Shown here: positions 41,985-50,816 of the stretch, piece after piece | How the letters are laid out: every line of letters starts with the position of its first letter | Numbering within the stretch: the stretch's first letter is position 1 | Assembly (NCBI GenBank): GCA_963666935.1 | Contig: OY762936.1 | Span: forward strand, 124,001-188,000 | DNA length: 64,000 nt | Direction of reading: 5' to 3' | Source: G963666935 sp963666935 | GTDB taxonomy: Bacteria; Bacillota; Clostridia; Christensenellales; CAG-138 | Notes under the pieces: model-generated | The model's input: only the letters and a program-made list of their open reading frames with translations | What the model was told of the DNA's origin: nothing | The model's database searches: none | Translations under genes and position numbers: made by a program

Positions 41985-43211
41985 TTACGCCTCCTCTTCC
42001 CCGCGCGTCTGTGCGCCGACAATCATCCCTACGGGCACACGGCTTCCGCTTTTGATTTCCGTATCGCCGGCAATCAGGGTAATCTCCCCTGTGAGGGAAG
42101 TATCGTAATCCCCGTCGGCAGGTATCCTTTGCGCGCCGATCACGGCGTTTTCGTTAATGCACGCGTTTTCGCTCAATATAGCCTTATTGACTTTCGCCCC
42201 GCGCAGCACCCGGGTGTTGGGCATCAGCACCGAATCCCGCACCTCTGCCCCTTCCTCTACCGTCACCCCCGCGAAGATCACGCTGTGCTCCACGGTACCG
42301 GAAATGGCGCAGCCCTCCGTAATTACCGAGCGGGTCACGGAAGAGTTTGCGCTCACCCAGTGGGGCGGCATGCAGGGGCATTTGCTGTAAATGCGCCAGT
42401 CGTTGTCGTTGAGTTCAAGGGGCGGATGCTCTTCCAGAATATCCATATTGGCCTCCCAGAGGCTTTGCACGGTTCCCACGTCCTTCCAGTAGTCGTTAAA
42501 TTCATAGGCGCACATTCGCCTGCCGGAATGAAGCATGGTCGGAATGACGTCTTTGCCGAAGTCATGGCTGGAGGCATTGTTCCTTTCGTCTGCGCAAAGA
42601 TACACCCGCAGCACGCGCCAATCGAAAATGTAAATGCCCATAGACGCCTTGTCGCTCTTGGGACATCTGGGTTTTTCTTCAAAATCCGCGATAGTCCCTT
42701 CTCCGTCAGTTTCCATAATGCCAAAGCGGTGCGCTTCCTCCATGGGCACAGTTCGCACAGCGATGGTGGCGTCCGCCTTCATTTTAATGTGATATCGCAA
42801 CATTTGGGCGTAGTCCATCTTGTAGACGTGGTCGCCGGAAAGAATCAAGACATGCTCGGGGTCATATCTGTCAATAAACGGCATGTTCTGATAGATGGCG
42901 TTGGCCGTGCCCGAATACCATCGTTCCCGGTTGCTGGATACATAGGGCGGCAGCACAAATACCCCGCCGGAATTTCGGTCCAAATCCCATGCCTGGCCGG
43001 TACCGATGTAGGCGTTGAGCTCCAGCGGCTCGTATTGGGTGAGTACACCCACGGTGTCGATGTCGGAATTCACGCAGTTGGACAGGGGAAAATCGATGAT
43101 CCGGTATTTGCCTCCGAAGGGCACCGCAGGTTTTGCCACCCGGTCGGTTAAAACCCCCAGCCGACTGCCCTGCCCGCCTGCCAGTAGCATGGCCACAACC
43201 TTTTTTCTCAT
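41985..43211 (-). CDS. glgC: ADP-glucose pyrophosphorylase, catalytic subunit GlgC
   Basis: Makes ADP-glucose from glucose-1-phosphate and ATP. The nucleotide loop MLLAGGQGSRLGVLT lies at the N-terminus, with PAVPFGGKYRIIDFPLSNCVNS, the catalytic aspartate region SGDHVYKMDY and the sugar-binding EEKPRCPK. ATG 43211 is used because AGGAGG lies about eight bases before it; an in-frame extension to 43298 runs back into glgB with no ribosome site. 408 residues, complete. Confidence 0.97.
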   Translation of the reverse strand: MRKKVVAMLLAGGQGSRLGVLTDRVAKPAVPFGGKYRIIDFPLSNCVNSDIDTVGVLTQYEPLELNAYIGTGQAWDLDRNSGGVFVLPPYVSSNRERWYSGTANAIYQNMPFIDRYDPEHVLILSGDHVYKMDYAQMLRYHIKMKADATIAVRTVPMEEAHRFGIMETDGEGTIADFEEKPRCPKSDKASMGIYIFDWRVLRVYLCADERNNASSHDFGKDVIPTMLHSGRRMCAYEFNDYWKDVGTVQSLWEANMDILEEHPPLELNDNDWRIYSKCPCMPPHWVSANSSVTRSVITEGCAISGTVEHSVIFAGVTVEEGAEVRDSVLMPNTRVLRGAKVNKAILSENACINENAVIGAQRIPADGDYDTSLTGEITLIAGDTEIKSGSRVPVGMIVGAQTRGEEEA

Positions 43212-43224
43212 CGTCGGCCTCCTT

Positions 43225-45066
43225 TCAATCCAGCCTGTAGTACACCGCCTCATAAGGCGAAAGGGAAATTTCAGCAAAGAGCTCGCCTTCCGCCTCAAAA
43301 CTCTTTATGCCCTTTATACTCCGAAGGTCCACGTTGGACATCACCTGCGTCAGCGCCGAGCGGTGAGGCAGGTGAATCCGGTAGTTGGAGTGGTTTACGG
43401 GCGTAAAGTTAAACGCACAAAGGATCTCTCGGTTCTGGGAATCCCGCCGCAAGAACGCCAGAACGCTGTGGATGGAGTCGTCCACGGAAAGCCATTCGAA
43501 TCCCTCCCAGCTGTCGTCCAACTCATAGAGCGGCGGATTGTTCAAATAAAAACGGTTGAGCTGGCAGCTGAAGGTTTGCAGGTCTGAATGGCTGGGGTAG
43601 TTTAATAGCAGCCAGTCCAGTGAGTGGTGGTAGTCCCATTCGATAAACTGGCCAAACTCGTTGCCCATGAAAGTGAGCTTCTTACCGGGATGCGCCATCT
43701 GGTACATAAAAAGCATGCGAAGCTGGCGGAATTTATCCTCATACCCGCCCGGCATGCGACCGATGAGGGAGTGTTTGCCGTGTACCACCTCGTCATGTGA
43801 AAGGGGCAGTATGTAATGCTCGCGGAAGGCGTAGCACATGGAAAACGTCACCCGGTCATGGTGCCAACGGCGGTATACGCTGTCCAGCGACATATAAGAA
43901 AGCGTATCGTTCATCCAGCCCATATTCCATTTGTAGTCCAGACCCAGCCCGCCGTCCTTCACAGGCGCCGTAATGCCCGGGAAGGTGGAGCTCTCCTCCG
44001 CGATCAACAGCGCCGAAGGGAACTCTTTTTTTGTTGCGCGGGAGAGCTGGCGCAAAAAGTCCATGGCATCTAGGTTTTCGTTTCCGCCGTAAAAATTCGG
44101 AAGCCATGTCCCCGGGCTCTTTGCGTAGTCGTGGTAGAGCATGCAGCTCGCCGCATCTAAACGCAGCCCGTCAATATGGTACTCTTTGAAAAAGAAGAGC
44201 GCATTGGAAATGAGGAAGCTGCGTACCTCGTTTTTTTCAAAGTTAAAAAGCAGTGTGCCCCATTGCGGTTGCTCGCTTCTGCGGGGATCCGGATGCTCAA
44301 AAAGCGGTGTGCCGTCAAACCGGGCCAAACCATGGGCGTCTTTGGTGAAGTGCGCCGGGACCCAGTCAAGAATCACGCCCAGTCCCTCCGAATGACAGCG
44401 GTCTACAAACCGCTTGAACTGGGTAGGCGTGCCATATCGGGACGTGATGGAGTAGTACCCCGTCACCTGATAGCCCCAGCTGTCGTCCAAAGGATACTCG
44501 CTCAGCGGCATCAGTTCGATGTGGGTATAGCCCATATCTTTGGCATATCGCACCAGCTGATCCGAAAACCCGTCAAAATCCATCTCGCCGCGCCAGGATC
44601 CAAGGTGCACCTCGTAGATATTCACGGGTGAAGCATGGCTGTCCCGCAGGTCCCGCTTGAGTATGAACTCGCTGTCATTCCATGCAAAGCCGTCGTTTAT
44701 ATCCCATACCACTGAAGCGGTGCTGGGCCGATACTGGCTGTAAAACGCAAAGGGATCCGCCTTGTAGATCAGTTCTTGTGCTCTGGTACGGATGGCGAAT
44801 TTATACGTGTCGCCCGGACGGGCGGCGGCAACGGCCACCTCCCATACGCCGGTGGTTCCGCAAGGCTCCATAGGGTCCGCCTCCGGGTCCCAGCTGTTAA
44901 AGCTTCCCACTACGCTCACGTTTCGGGCGTTTGGCGCCCAAACAGCAAATCGGAAGGCATTTTCCCCGCCGTAGACCATCTTATGACAGCCCAATGACAG
45001 GTATGAATAAGTATTCGTACCTTCCGCCCAAAGATAGAGATCAGATTGCTGCAGCTGCGTATTCAC
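43225..45066 (-). CDS. glgB: 1,4-alpha-glucan branching enzyme
   Basis: Family GH13_9 enzyme, 613 residues. N-terminal CBM48 (VWAPNARNVSVVGSFNSWDP) is followed by the catalytic barrel with Asp in DGLRLDAASCML, Glu in LIAEESSTFPG and Asp in LSHDEVVHGK; C-terminal beta domain LCAFNFTPV. First gene of the minus-strand operon glgB-glgC-glgD-glgA. In this order the organism has a full glycogen synthesis route; glycogen phosphorylase is not in the window. Confidence 0.97.
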   Translation of the reverse strand: MNTQLQQSDLYLWAEGTNTYSYLSLGCHKMVYGGENAFRFAVWAPNARNVSVVGSFNSWDPEADPMEPCGTTGVWEVAVAAARPGDTYKFAIRTRAQELIYKADPFAFYSQYRPSTASVVWDINDGFAWNDSEFILKRDLRDSHASPVNIYEVHLGSWRGEMDFDGFSDQLVRYAKDMGYTHIELMPLSEYPLDDSWGYQVTGYYSITSRYGTPTQFKRFVDRCHSEGLGVILDWVPAHFTKDAHGLARFDGTPLFEHPDPRRSEQPQWGTLLFNFEKNEVRSFLISNALFFFKEYHIDGLRLDAASCMLYHDYAKSPGTWLPNFYGGNENLDAMDFLRQLSRATKKEFPSALLIAEESSTFPGITAPVKDGGLGLDYKWNMGWMNDTLSYMSLDSVYRRWHHDRVTFSMCYAFREHYILPLSHDEVVHGKHSLIGRMPGGYEDKFRQLRMLFMYQMAHPGKKLTFMGNEFGQFIEWDYHHSLDWLLLNYPSHSDLQTFSCQLNRFYLNNPPLYELDDSWEGFEWLSVDDSIHSVLAFLRRDSQNREILCAFNFTPVNHSNYRIHLPHRSALTQVMSNVDLRSIKGIKSFEAEGELFAEISLSPYEAVYYRLD

Positions 45067-45141
45067 GGTAATTCCTCTTCCTGTGTTGTACCTCTATTCT
45101 ACAATATTTTTTAACTACATGCATAGAACAAAATCCAGCAG

Positions 45142-45171
45142 TTGCCAATTTCTCACAAAAAATGATATCAT
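45142..45171 (+). promoter_or_regulatory. Possible promoter of the lipoate ligase gene
   Basis: TTGCCA and TATCAT, 18 bases apart, about 20 bases before the ATG. Weak -10. Confidence 0.35.
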
Positions 45172-45191
45172 TTGCTGAAATGGAGGCATGC

Positions 45192-46160
45192 ATGAATCAG
45201 CTCATACAAACCACATCCGTAAACCCGTGGCACAATCTGGCTCTGGAAGAATTGATTTTCGACCGGCACGAAAGCGGCGTAAATCTGTACCTCTGGCAGA
45301 ACCAGAACACCGTGGTCATCGGTCGGAACCAAAATGCCTGGAAGGAATGCCGTCATGAGGAATTAGAACGGGACGGAGGAAAGCTGGCCCGAAGGTCCAG
45401 CGGTGGAGGTGCGGTTTTCCACGATTTGGGCAACCTGAACTTTACTTTCACCACCGTCCGAAAAGAATACGATCTGAACCGGCAACTGGGCGTCATCATA
45501 AGTGCGGTAAACGCGCTGGGAATTGAAGCGCGCTTTACGGGCCGCAACGATATCGTCACAGAGAGCGGCGCCAAATTTTCCGGCAACGCCTTTCGGTATT
45601 CCCAGTTTACCGGCATGCACCACGGCACCATTCTGGTGGACGCAGATATGACAAAGCTGGGGAAATACCTAGCGCCTTCGGAATCCAAGCTCAAGTCCAA
45701 GGGCGTGGAAAGCGTGCGCGCCCGGGTCTGCAACCTGACGGAGTATCAGAGCGGTCTCACCATCGGCCGTATGCAGGATGCCCTCATGGACGCATTTAAG
45801 CGGGAATACGGCGCCTACCGGCTGGTTGAGGAAATTGATCTGGATCAGGACGCTCTCTCAAAAAAAGAGGGGAAATATGCTTCCTGGGAATGGCGTCTGG
45901 GAAATTCCCCCGCATTTGATTTAACCCTTTGTAACCGTTTTTCCTGGGGCGAGGTGGAATTACAAATGCGCCTCTCGGAGGGCATCATCACTAAAACCAC
46001 CGCTTTTTCCGATGCCATGGACGAGGCCTTCATCCTTCGTCTGCCTGACGTTCTCAAAGGTGTTCGGTGTGTTGGCAGCCACATGGCAGCCGCGTTGCGC
46101 GCTTTAAATAGCTCGGAAGCGGAAGATATTGCTCTCTGGTTTGAAACGATTTGCGTATAA
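45192..46160 (+). CDS. lplA: Lipoate-protein ligase A
   Basis: Attaches lipoate to E2/GcvH proteins through lipoyl-AMP. 322 residues. Diagnostic motifs: RRSSGGGAVFHDLGNLNFTF (near 69), the GRNDIV loop, KFSGNAFRYSQFTGMHHGTIL and KLKSKGVESVRARVCNL (near 168). A C-terminal accessory domain (about 235-322) is present, so both steps can be done by one protein. Start ATG 45192 is five bases after GGAGG; ATG 45180 and an earlier start are in frame but poorly placed. Confidence 0.95.
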   Translation: MNQLIQTTSVNPWHNLALEELIFDRHESGVNLYLWQNQNTVVIGRNQNAWKECRHEELERDGGKLARRSSGGGAVFHDLGNLNFTFTTVRKEYDLNRQLGVIISAVNALGIEARFTGRNDIVTESGAKFSGNAFRYSQFTGMHHGTILVDADMTKLGKYLAPSESKLKSKGVESVRARVCNLTEYQSGLTIGRMQDALMDAFKREYGAYRLVEEIDLDQDALSKKEGKYASWEWRLGNSPAFDLTLCNRFSWGEVELQMRLSEGIITKTTAFSDAMDEAFILRLPDVLKGVRCVGSHMAAALRALNSSEAEDIALWFETICV

Positions 46161-46212
46161 TCAAAAACTTGAGGCGCATACTAAGGGCACCAATCAAAGG
46201 AGGACAGATGTT

Positions 46213-46386
46213 ATGTCGAAAGCCAAAGCGGGCACTCAAACGATTGGCTGCCGTGTCGCGAGTTGTGCCTATAATAAAAGCGGAAGCAACTGTGATCTCG
46301 ATCGCATCAGCGTAGAGCCAATGGACGGATGTCATACCGGCGAGCCCTGCGATGAAAGTTTGTGCGGAAGCTACAAGGCAAGATAA
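46213..46386 (+). CDS. DUF1540 domain protein
   Basis: A 57-residue cysteine-rich protein: IGCRVASCAYNKSGSNCDLDRISVEP with later CHTGEPCDESLC. This spacing is the DUF1540 pattern, a probable metal-binding domain frequent in Clostridia and Bacilli, function unknown. The ribosome site AAAGGAGG lies about ten bases upstream of ATG 46213. It follows lplA by 52 bases and has its own terminator. Confidence 0.88.
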   Translation: MSKAKAGTQTIGCRVASCAYNKSGSNCDLDRISVEPMDGCHTGEPCDESLCGSYKAR

Positions 46387-46394
46387 GCAGCGGC

Positions 46395-46427
46395 AAAAAA
46401 GGGAGGGCGAAATGCCTTCCCTTTTTT
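46395..46427 (+). terminator. Intrinsic terminator after the DUF1540 gene
   Basis: AAAAAAGGGAGGGC / GCCTTCCCTTTTTT with loop GAAAT (one G-T pair) and a long T run. Confidence 0.9.
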
Positions 46428-46502
46428 TCCTTCCGGTAGAGCAGAGTAAAAAAATAGGTTCATCATAATGAAATGCTTTTAGCTTATTTTAGTGGTCTTT
46501 TG

Positions 46503-46555
46503 GTTCTTTTCTTCAAGAAAAGAACTGGGGGTGTAGGGGGCAAAGCCCCCTACAC
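46503..46555. repeat. Dispersed double-hairpin repeat, copy B
   Basis: Two perfect palindromes in tandem: GTTCTTTTCTT-C-AAGAAAAGAAC (46503-46525) and GTGTAGGGGGC-AAA-GCCCCCTACAC (46531-46555). The second is the core shared with the elements at 11222 and 53690. No coding function. Confidence 0.75.
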
Positions 46556-46563
46556 TAAAAAAC

Positions 46564-46590
46564 CCCCCTGCTTTGCAGGGGGATTTTTTT
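46564..46590. terminator. Terminator of the NlpC/P60 gene
   Basis: CCCCCTGC-TTT-GCAGGGGG, with A residues on the left and seven T residues on the right; it works in both directions. Confidence 0.88.
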
Positions 46591-46605
46591 ACTTTTTTGC
46601 TCAGG

Positions 46606-48294
46606 CTAGAACACCCGCCATGCGCAGATGAAGTTATCGTAACTCCAGCTGCCCGTACAGCTACGGTGTACCACCTTGCCCTTAGTGGAAGAAGCGTCAA
46701 TCATGGTGCCGTCGCCCATGGCAATGGCCACGTGCCCATAGAATACGATGATATCGCCCTTTTGCAGATCCTTGATAGAGCGAACCTTTTCATACTTGGT
46801 GGCGCTGCGCCACATCTTGCTGGTTAGGTAACTCTGGTTAACCCCCGCCTGCTGGAGGCACCAATATACGAAGCCGGAGCAGTCGAAGGTGTTGGGGCCT
46901 TTGCCTCCGCGCACGTACCTGCTGCCCAGCTTACTCTCTGCCGCGGCGATAAACTTGCTTAAGCTGCCGGAGGAAGCGGAGGAACCGCCGGAGGAGGAAC
47001 TGTCGGAAGAATCTGCGGTCTGGGCGCTGTCCGAAGTGTCCACCGCTTTATGATTGGACGGTGCAGCTTTGGCCTTGGTGGAAAGCAGCACACTTAAGGT
47101 GTATTTACCGACTTTGCCGTCCACAGAGAGCTTGTTCTCCTTCTGGAAAGCCATCACCGCCGCCTCGGTCACAGAGCCGTAGTAGCCCGTGGTCTTGCCG
47201 GTAAGGTAACTCAAAGACTTGAGCTTGGTCTGAATCTTGGTCACAGTGGCGTTGCTCATGCCCAAAGTAATGGCGTTGGACTTGGCGGCCTTTGACAACA
47301 GTATGCTCTTGGTCTGGGGCCCGATGTGGCCGTCCATGATGAGGCCGTTCATCTGTTGGAACATCTTTACGGCAGTTACGGTATCTTTACCGTATTTGCC
47401 GTCCGGCGTTGTGGTAAGGTAGCCCAGCTTGAACAGCCGATTCTGGTAAGCAAGGATTTCCTCGCTCTCTTCCCCGTAGGAAAGAAATCTGGCAATTGCA
47501 TCCTCGCTGTAGAGCATTTCACGGGTGTTCTCACCCACTTTACCGTCCGCACTCAGGTGGTTGCGGGTCTGGAATTCCTTGACCGCAGTCTCGGTCTCCT
47601 CTCCGAAATAGCCGGTGACCTTATCCAAATAATCCAACTCATGCAGTCGGGATTGAAGTTCCTTCACGTCCGTGCCGGAAACGCCAATGCTTACCATGTA
47701 CTTTTTAGCGTCCGGGCCCATAAGGGTGTCATATGTAAGCTGCCCTATGCAGCCGTCTATTGTGAGGCCGTGGCTTCGCTGAAACAGTTCCACCGCTTCT
47801 TTTGTAATGGGGCCGAAATGCTCGGTGGGCTCGTCATTGTCCATATAGCCCAGCTCCATAAGCTGCTTCTGGATCTTGGCGATCTCGGGGTCATCCATAT
47901 CCTTCATGTACATAAGCGGTGTGGGCGTAGGTATGGGCGTGGGCGCAGGCGTCGACGTAGCAGAAGCGGCCAGCGCCATTTTATAGTCATCCTCCAGATT
48001 CACTACACTCTCTGGCGTGCTTTGTGCGCTTCCCGCAGAGACCGCCATAGCGTTCTGTGCGCCTTCTTTTCCCGGTATGCATAAAACGGTCACGAGGATC
48101 GTGGCTGCCAGAATTCCGCTGCAGGCAACGATAGTCTTTCTTTTGCCCCGGCGGATGTTTTCAGCTGTCCGCCTAAACAAACCGATTACGCCGCCCCTGC
48201 GCACAAATCGGCGCATGCCCAGCAATCCCCTTCGGAAAAGGTTCTGAGAAATCAGACTTATAGATCGAAACAGATTTCTTGAATCTTTCTTCAT
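46606..48294 (-). CDS. Peptidoglycan-binding NlpC/P60 endopeptidase
   Basis: A 562-residue membrane-anchored cell-wall hydrolase. A basic cytoplasmic N-terminus (about 50 residues) precedes one helix (KTIVACSGILAATILVTVL). Outside are four PG_binding_1 repeats (each about 75 residues, of the form QxxLxxLGYL...YG..T..AVxxFQ...GL..DG..G..T), a Ser-rich linker, and the C-terminal NlpC/P60 domain with catalytic Cys in FDCSGFVYWCL and His in YGHVAIAMGDG. It should cut stem peptides at cell division or sporulation. ATG 48294 is seven bases after AAGGA. Confidence 0.93.
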   Translation of the reverse strand: MKKDSRNLFRSISLISQNLFRRGLLGMRRFVRRGGVIGLFRRTAENIRRGKRKTIVACSGILAATILVTVLCIPGKEGAQNAMAVSAGSAQSTPESVVNLEDDYKMALAASATSTPAPTPIPTPTPLMYMKDMDDPEIAKIQKQLMELGYMDNDEPTEHFGPITKEAVELFQRSHGLTIDGCIGQLTYDTLMGPDAKKYMVSIGVSGTDVKELQSRLHELDYLDKVTGYFGEETETAVKEFQTRNHLSADGKVGENTREMLYSEDAIARFLSYGEESEEILAYQNRLFKLGYLTTTPDGKYGKDTVTAVKMFQQMNGLIMDGHIGPQTKSILLSKAAKSNAITLGMSNATVTKIQTKLKSLSYLTGKTTGYYGSVTEAAVMAFQKENKLSVDGKVGKYTLSVLLSTKAKAAPSNHKAVDTSDSAQTADSSDSSSSGGSSASSGSLSKFIAAAESKLGSRYVRGGKGPNTFDCSGFVYWCLQQAGVNQSYLTSKMWRSATKYEKVRSIKDLQKGDIIVFYGHVAIAMGDGTMIDASSTKGKVVHRSCTGSWSYDNFICAWRVF

Positions 48295-48476
48295 AATCAT
48301 ATCCTTTTTCGGTGATACGGGAATTATACCATAAAAGCTTCCCCCTCAATTTTAACAAACATTAAACAACGGCGCTATTTCCGTAAAATATGCCTAAAGA
48401 ATGGGATTTTTACTATTCAAACCCAAGAAAAAAAGGTATAATATAATCATTCCTACCATGAAAGGTTTGAAAAATT

Positions 48477-49616
48477 TTGAAAGAAAATCAGAAAATGGAA
48501 GGGCTGTGGAGATCAGCGAAGAAATACATTCTGGTTGCTGTAGTGGCAATTCTCGTATACGAGCTGCTGGAGAATCTCACCGCGGTGCTCGCTTCCATCT
48601 CTGCGTTTTTGTCTATCCTAAAGCCGGTGTTTATCGGCATCGCCATCACCTTCGTCGCTAACATGCCCATGCGCTTTTTTGAGTTCGTCGTCTTTAAAAA
48701 ATGGAAGGCGTCCAAGCTCAAGCGCATCGTATGCCTGATCCTTGCTATGATTTTGGTTTTGGGGATTATTGCGGGCGTGGCTATCATCGCAGTGCCCAAG
48801 CTGATTGACAGCGTCAAAACCCTTACGGAAAATTTTGACAGCTACACCAAGTCTCTGATTCAATGGGGCAACAACCTCTGGGCGAATCTGGACTTGAACG
48901 AAAGTATGAAGGCGCGCGTGGCCGCCTCTGCGGAAAATCTGCTAACCGGAGCCGATAAGTTTCTCTCTTCCATGGTAGAGTCTGCACTTCGGGTAACCGT
49001 AAGCATTGCCAGCATGGTTTTCAATATTCTTTTCGCCACCATACTCAGCTTTTACGGGCTGTACAACAAAGAAAAATTTGTCCGCCAACTCCGCAAGCTC
49101 ATCTGTGCCATATTCTCTGAAAAAACGGCCCAGCGGGTTCTGTATGTGGGGACTCGGACAAATAACACGCTCAAGCGTTATCTCTACGGTCTGTTGCTGG
49201 AATGCACTATTCTTGGCACGATCTGCTTCTTGGGCATGGAGCTCATCGGGTTCCCCTTCGCTCTGCTCATCAGCGTTCTTGTGGGGGTAATGCAGCTTCT
49301 CCCCATCATTGGCGCGTGGATTGGCGGCATCGTGGGCGGCCTCATCATCCTTATGGTAAATCCGCCTATGGCCATTTGGTTTTTAGTATTTCTCATCAGC
49401 GCACAGCTAATTGAGGGCAATCTGATCTATCCCCGTGTCGTGGGAAACGCCGTAGGAATTTCCGGCGTCTGGGTTCTGGTGGCCATCCTTCTGGGCGGCG
49501 GCCTCTTCGGTTTTATCGGCATCCTGCTTGCCGTACCCATCATGGCGGTGCTCTACACGCTGTTGCAGGAATGGGTCAACAAGCGCTTGGCAGGAAAAAA
49601 CGTTCCCCTGAGCTGA
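48477..49616 (+). CDS. AI-2E family transporter (permease)
   Basis: A 379-residue integral membrane protein with about eight helices and the family's characteristic long soluble segment between helix 3 and the central helices (LIDSVKTLTENFDSYTKSL). Conserved C-terminal motifs: GVMQLLPIIGAWIGGIVG and LIYPRVVGNAVGISGVWVLVAILLGG. The name comes from E. coli YdgG; relatives also transport Na+/H+ or other solutes, so the cargo is unknown. The start is taken as TTG 48477 (AAAGG 12 bases before); ATG 48495 is an alternative. A TATAAT lies upstream at 48437. Confidence 0.9.
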   Translation: MKENQKMEGLWRSAKKYILVAVVAILVYELLENLTAVLASISAFLSILKPVFIGIAITFVANMPMRFFEFVVFKKWKASKLKRIVCLILAMILVLGIIAGVAIIAVPKLIDSVKTLTENFDSYTKSLIQWGNNLWANLDLNESMKARVAASAENLLTGADKFLSSMVESALRVTVSIASMVFNILFATILSFYGLYNKEKFVRQLRKLICAIFSEKTAQRVLYVGTRTNNTLKRYLYGLLLECTILGTICFLGMELIGFPFALLISVLVGVMQLLPIIGAWIGGIVGGLIILMVNPPMAIWFLVFLISAQLIEGNLIYPRVVGNAVGISGVWVLVAILLGGGLFGFIGILLAVPIMAVLYTLLQEWVNKRLAGKNVPLS

Positions 49617-49628
49617 CATATAGCATCT

Positions 49629-49656
49629 AAAAAGGGCGCCGTAGGCGCCCTTTTTT
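49629..49656. terminator. Bidirectional intrinsic terminator
   Basis: AAAAAGGGCGCC / GGCGCCCTTTTTT with loop GTA, between the convergent permease and HD-domain genes. Confidence 0.9.
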
Positions 49657-49690
49657 ATTTGCCGCTTTCAATCCTGCGGTGAATTTTTTC

Positions 49691-50665
49691 TTATTTATGG
49701 CCGTGGCGGTACAGCTGGCGATTGTCCAGGGCCCACAGCCGCTCGGTGAATTCCCCTTCCGTCACTGTGGAAAGGGCGTCAAACATCTCAAACATACGGG
49801 AATCCAGCACGTCCAATTCGTTTACGATCTCCGCCTCCGGGAACATGGGAGGTTTGGGGCTGCCGTACTCAGGAATGCCGTGGTGGGAAAGGAGTATGTG
49901 CTGCACCAGCTCTTTTGTCTCCTCGGCAATCATCAACTCTGCCGCCGCGCGCTCCACCATGGCCACGCCGATGTTAATATGTCCCAGCAGCTGCCCAGGT
50001 ACGCTGTATCCGTTGGCAATGCCCAAATTCCCCACGGTCAGCTCCGGGATCTTCGCCAAGTCGTGAAGTATGACCCCTGCGCAAACCAAATCGCGGCTCA
50101 GCAGCGGGTAAAGCGCTCCGTAGATATCGCATACATGCTCCGCCATGCGCAGCATGGTATAGGTGTGAAACAGCAAACCGCCGCGGATGGCATGGTGCAG
50201 CTTGAGCGCGGCGGGGTATTTGAGCAGCATCTCCTTCCTTTCCTTTAAAAGGTACTGGGTGAGCATGCGCAGGTCCTCGTCTGCAAATCGCTGGCTGCGG
50301 GAAAACAGCTCGTCGTACATAAACTCCGAGTCCAGCGGCGCGCAGGGAATCAAATCTTCCATGTCCGCCTCCTCCTCCGGCTTCAGGTTTCGGATGCGGT
50401 CGATCTTAAGCTGCTCCGCCTCTTTCCAAAGGGTCACGGTGCCTCGCACTTTTACAACGGTGTCCGCCTCATAGCTGCCGTGTTGTTCAACGCTGTAGTC
50501 CCAAAGTTTGGCCGGAATCTCTCCGCCCGCGTCGCAAAGCACGAAATCCAGATAATTGCTGCCCTTCACGTTGCTCTTTAGTGCCACGCTCTTAACAATG
50601 CAGTACCCCTCCACCTGCCCGGTGGCGGGGTTTGCCACCTTGCCTAAAAGCTTCATTCTGCCCAT
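49691..50665 (-). CDS. YhaM-like HD-domain 3'-5' exoribonuclease
   Basis: A 324-residue protein: N-terminal OB-fold (about 10-85, KGSNYLDFVLCDAGGEIPAKLW) and C-terminal HD domain with HH in LKLHHAIRGGLLFHTYTM, the HD pair in GVILHDLAKI and H-H in LSHHGIPEYGSP. This layout is YhaM/CBF1, which degrades RNA or single-stranded DNA. ATG 50665 is six bases after GGAGG; the in-frame extension to 50704 lacks a ribosome site. Confidence 0.93.
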   Translation of the reverse strand: MGRMKLLGKVANPATGQVEGYCIVKSVALKSNVKGSNYLDFVLCDAGGEIPAKLWDYSVEQHGSYEADTVVKVRGTVTLWKEAEQLKIDRIRNLKPEEEADMEDLIPCAPLDSEFMYDELFSRSQRFADEDLRMLTQYLLKERKEMLLKYPAALKLHHAIRGGLLFHTYTMLRMAEHVCDIYGALYPLLSRDLVCAGVILHDLAKIPELTVGNLGIANGYSVPGQLLGHINIGVAMVERAAAELMIAEETKELVQHILLSHHGIPEYGSPKPPMFPEAEIVNELDVLDSRMFEMFDALSTVTEGEFTERLWALDNRQLYRHGHK

Positions 50666-50753
50666 AAGATACCTCCAGTTTTCTGGGTCAATTATATCAA
50701 ACACCAGCGCACTTTGTCATCCAAATCTGCTGTCAATTTTTTATTATTTGGGG

Positions 50754-50793
50754 TTGACAATTCAAAAACGGTTATTGTATACTTGTATACAAT
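50754..50793 (+). promoter_or_regulatory. Promoter with palindromic operator
   Basis: TTGACA (50754-50759) and TATACT (50778-50783), 18 bases apart, with TG before the -10 box. A perfect palindrome ATTGTATAC-TT-GTATACAAT (50774-50793) overlaps the -10 box and start site, so a bound dimeric repressor would block transcription of the downstream synthase gene. The regulator is not in the window; the form suits a GntR-type protein, but this is a guess. Confidence 0.8.
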
Positions 50794-50816
50794 ATACCAC
50801 GGCTTAGGAGGGCGCT

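Noticed and set aside
42129..43151. A 340-codon plus-strand frame over glgC
   Set aside because: Antisense shadow of a conserved enzyme; rich in His/Val/Gly of no recognisable fold.
46129..46212. Longer DUF1540 protein starting inside lplA
   Set aside because: The ribosome site points to ATG 46213, and the extra residues do not resemble the family.
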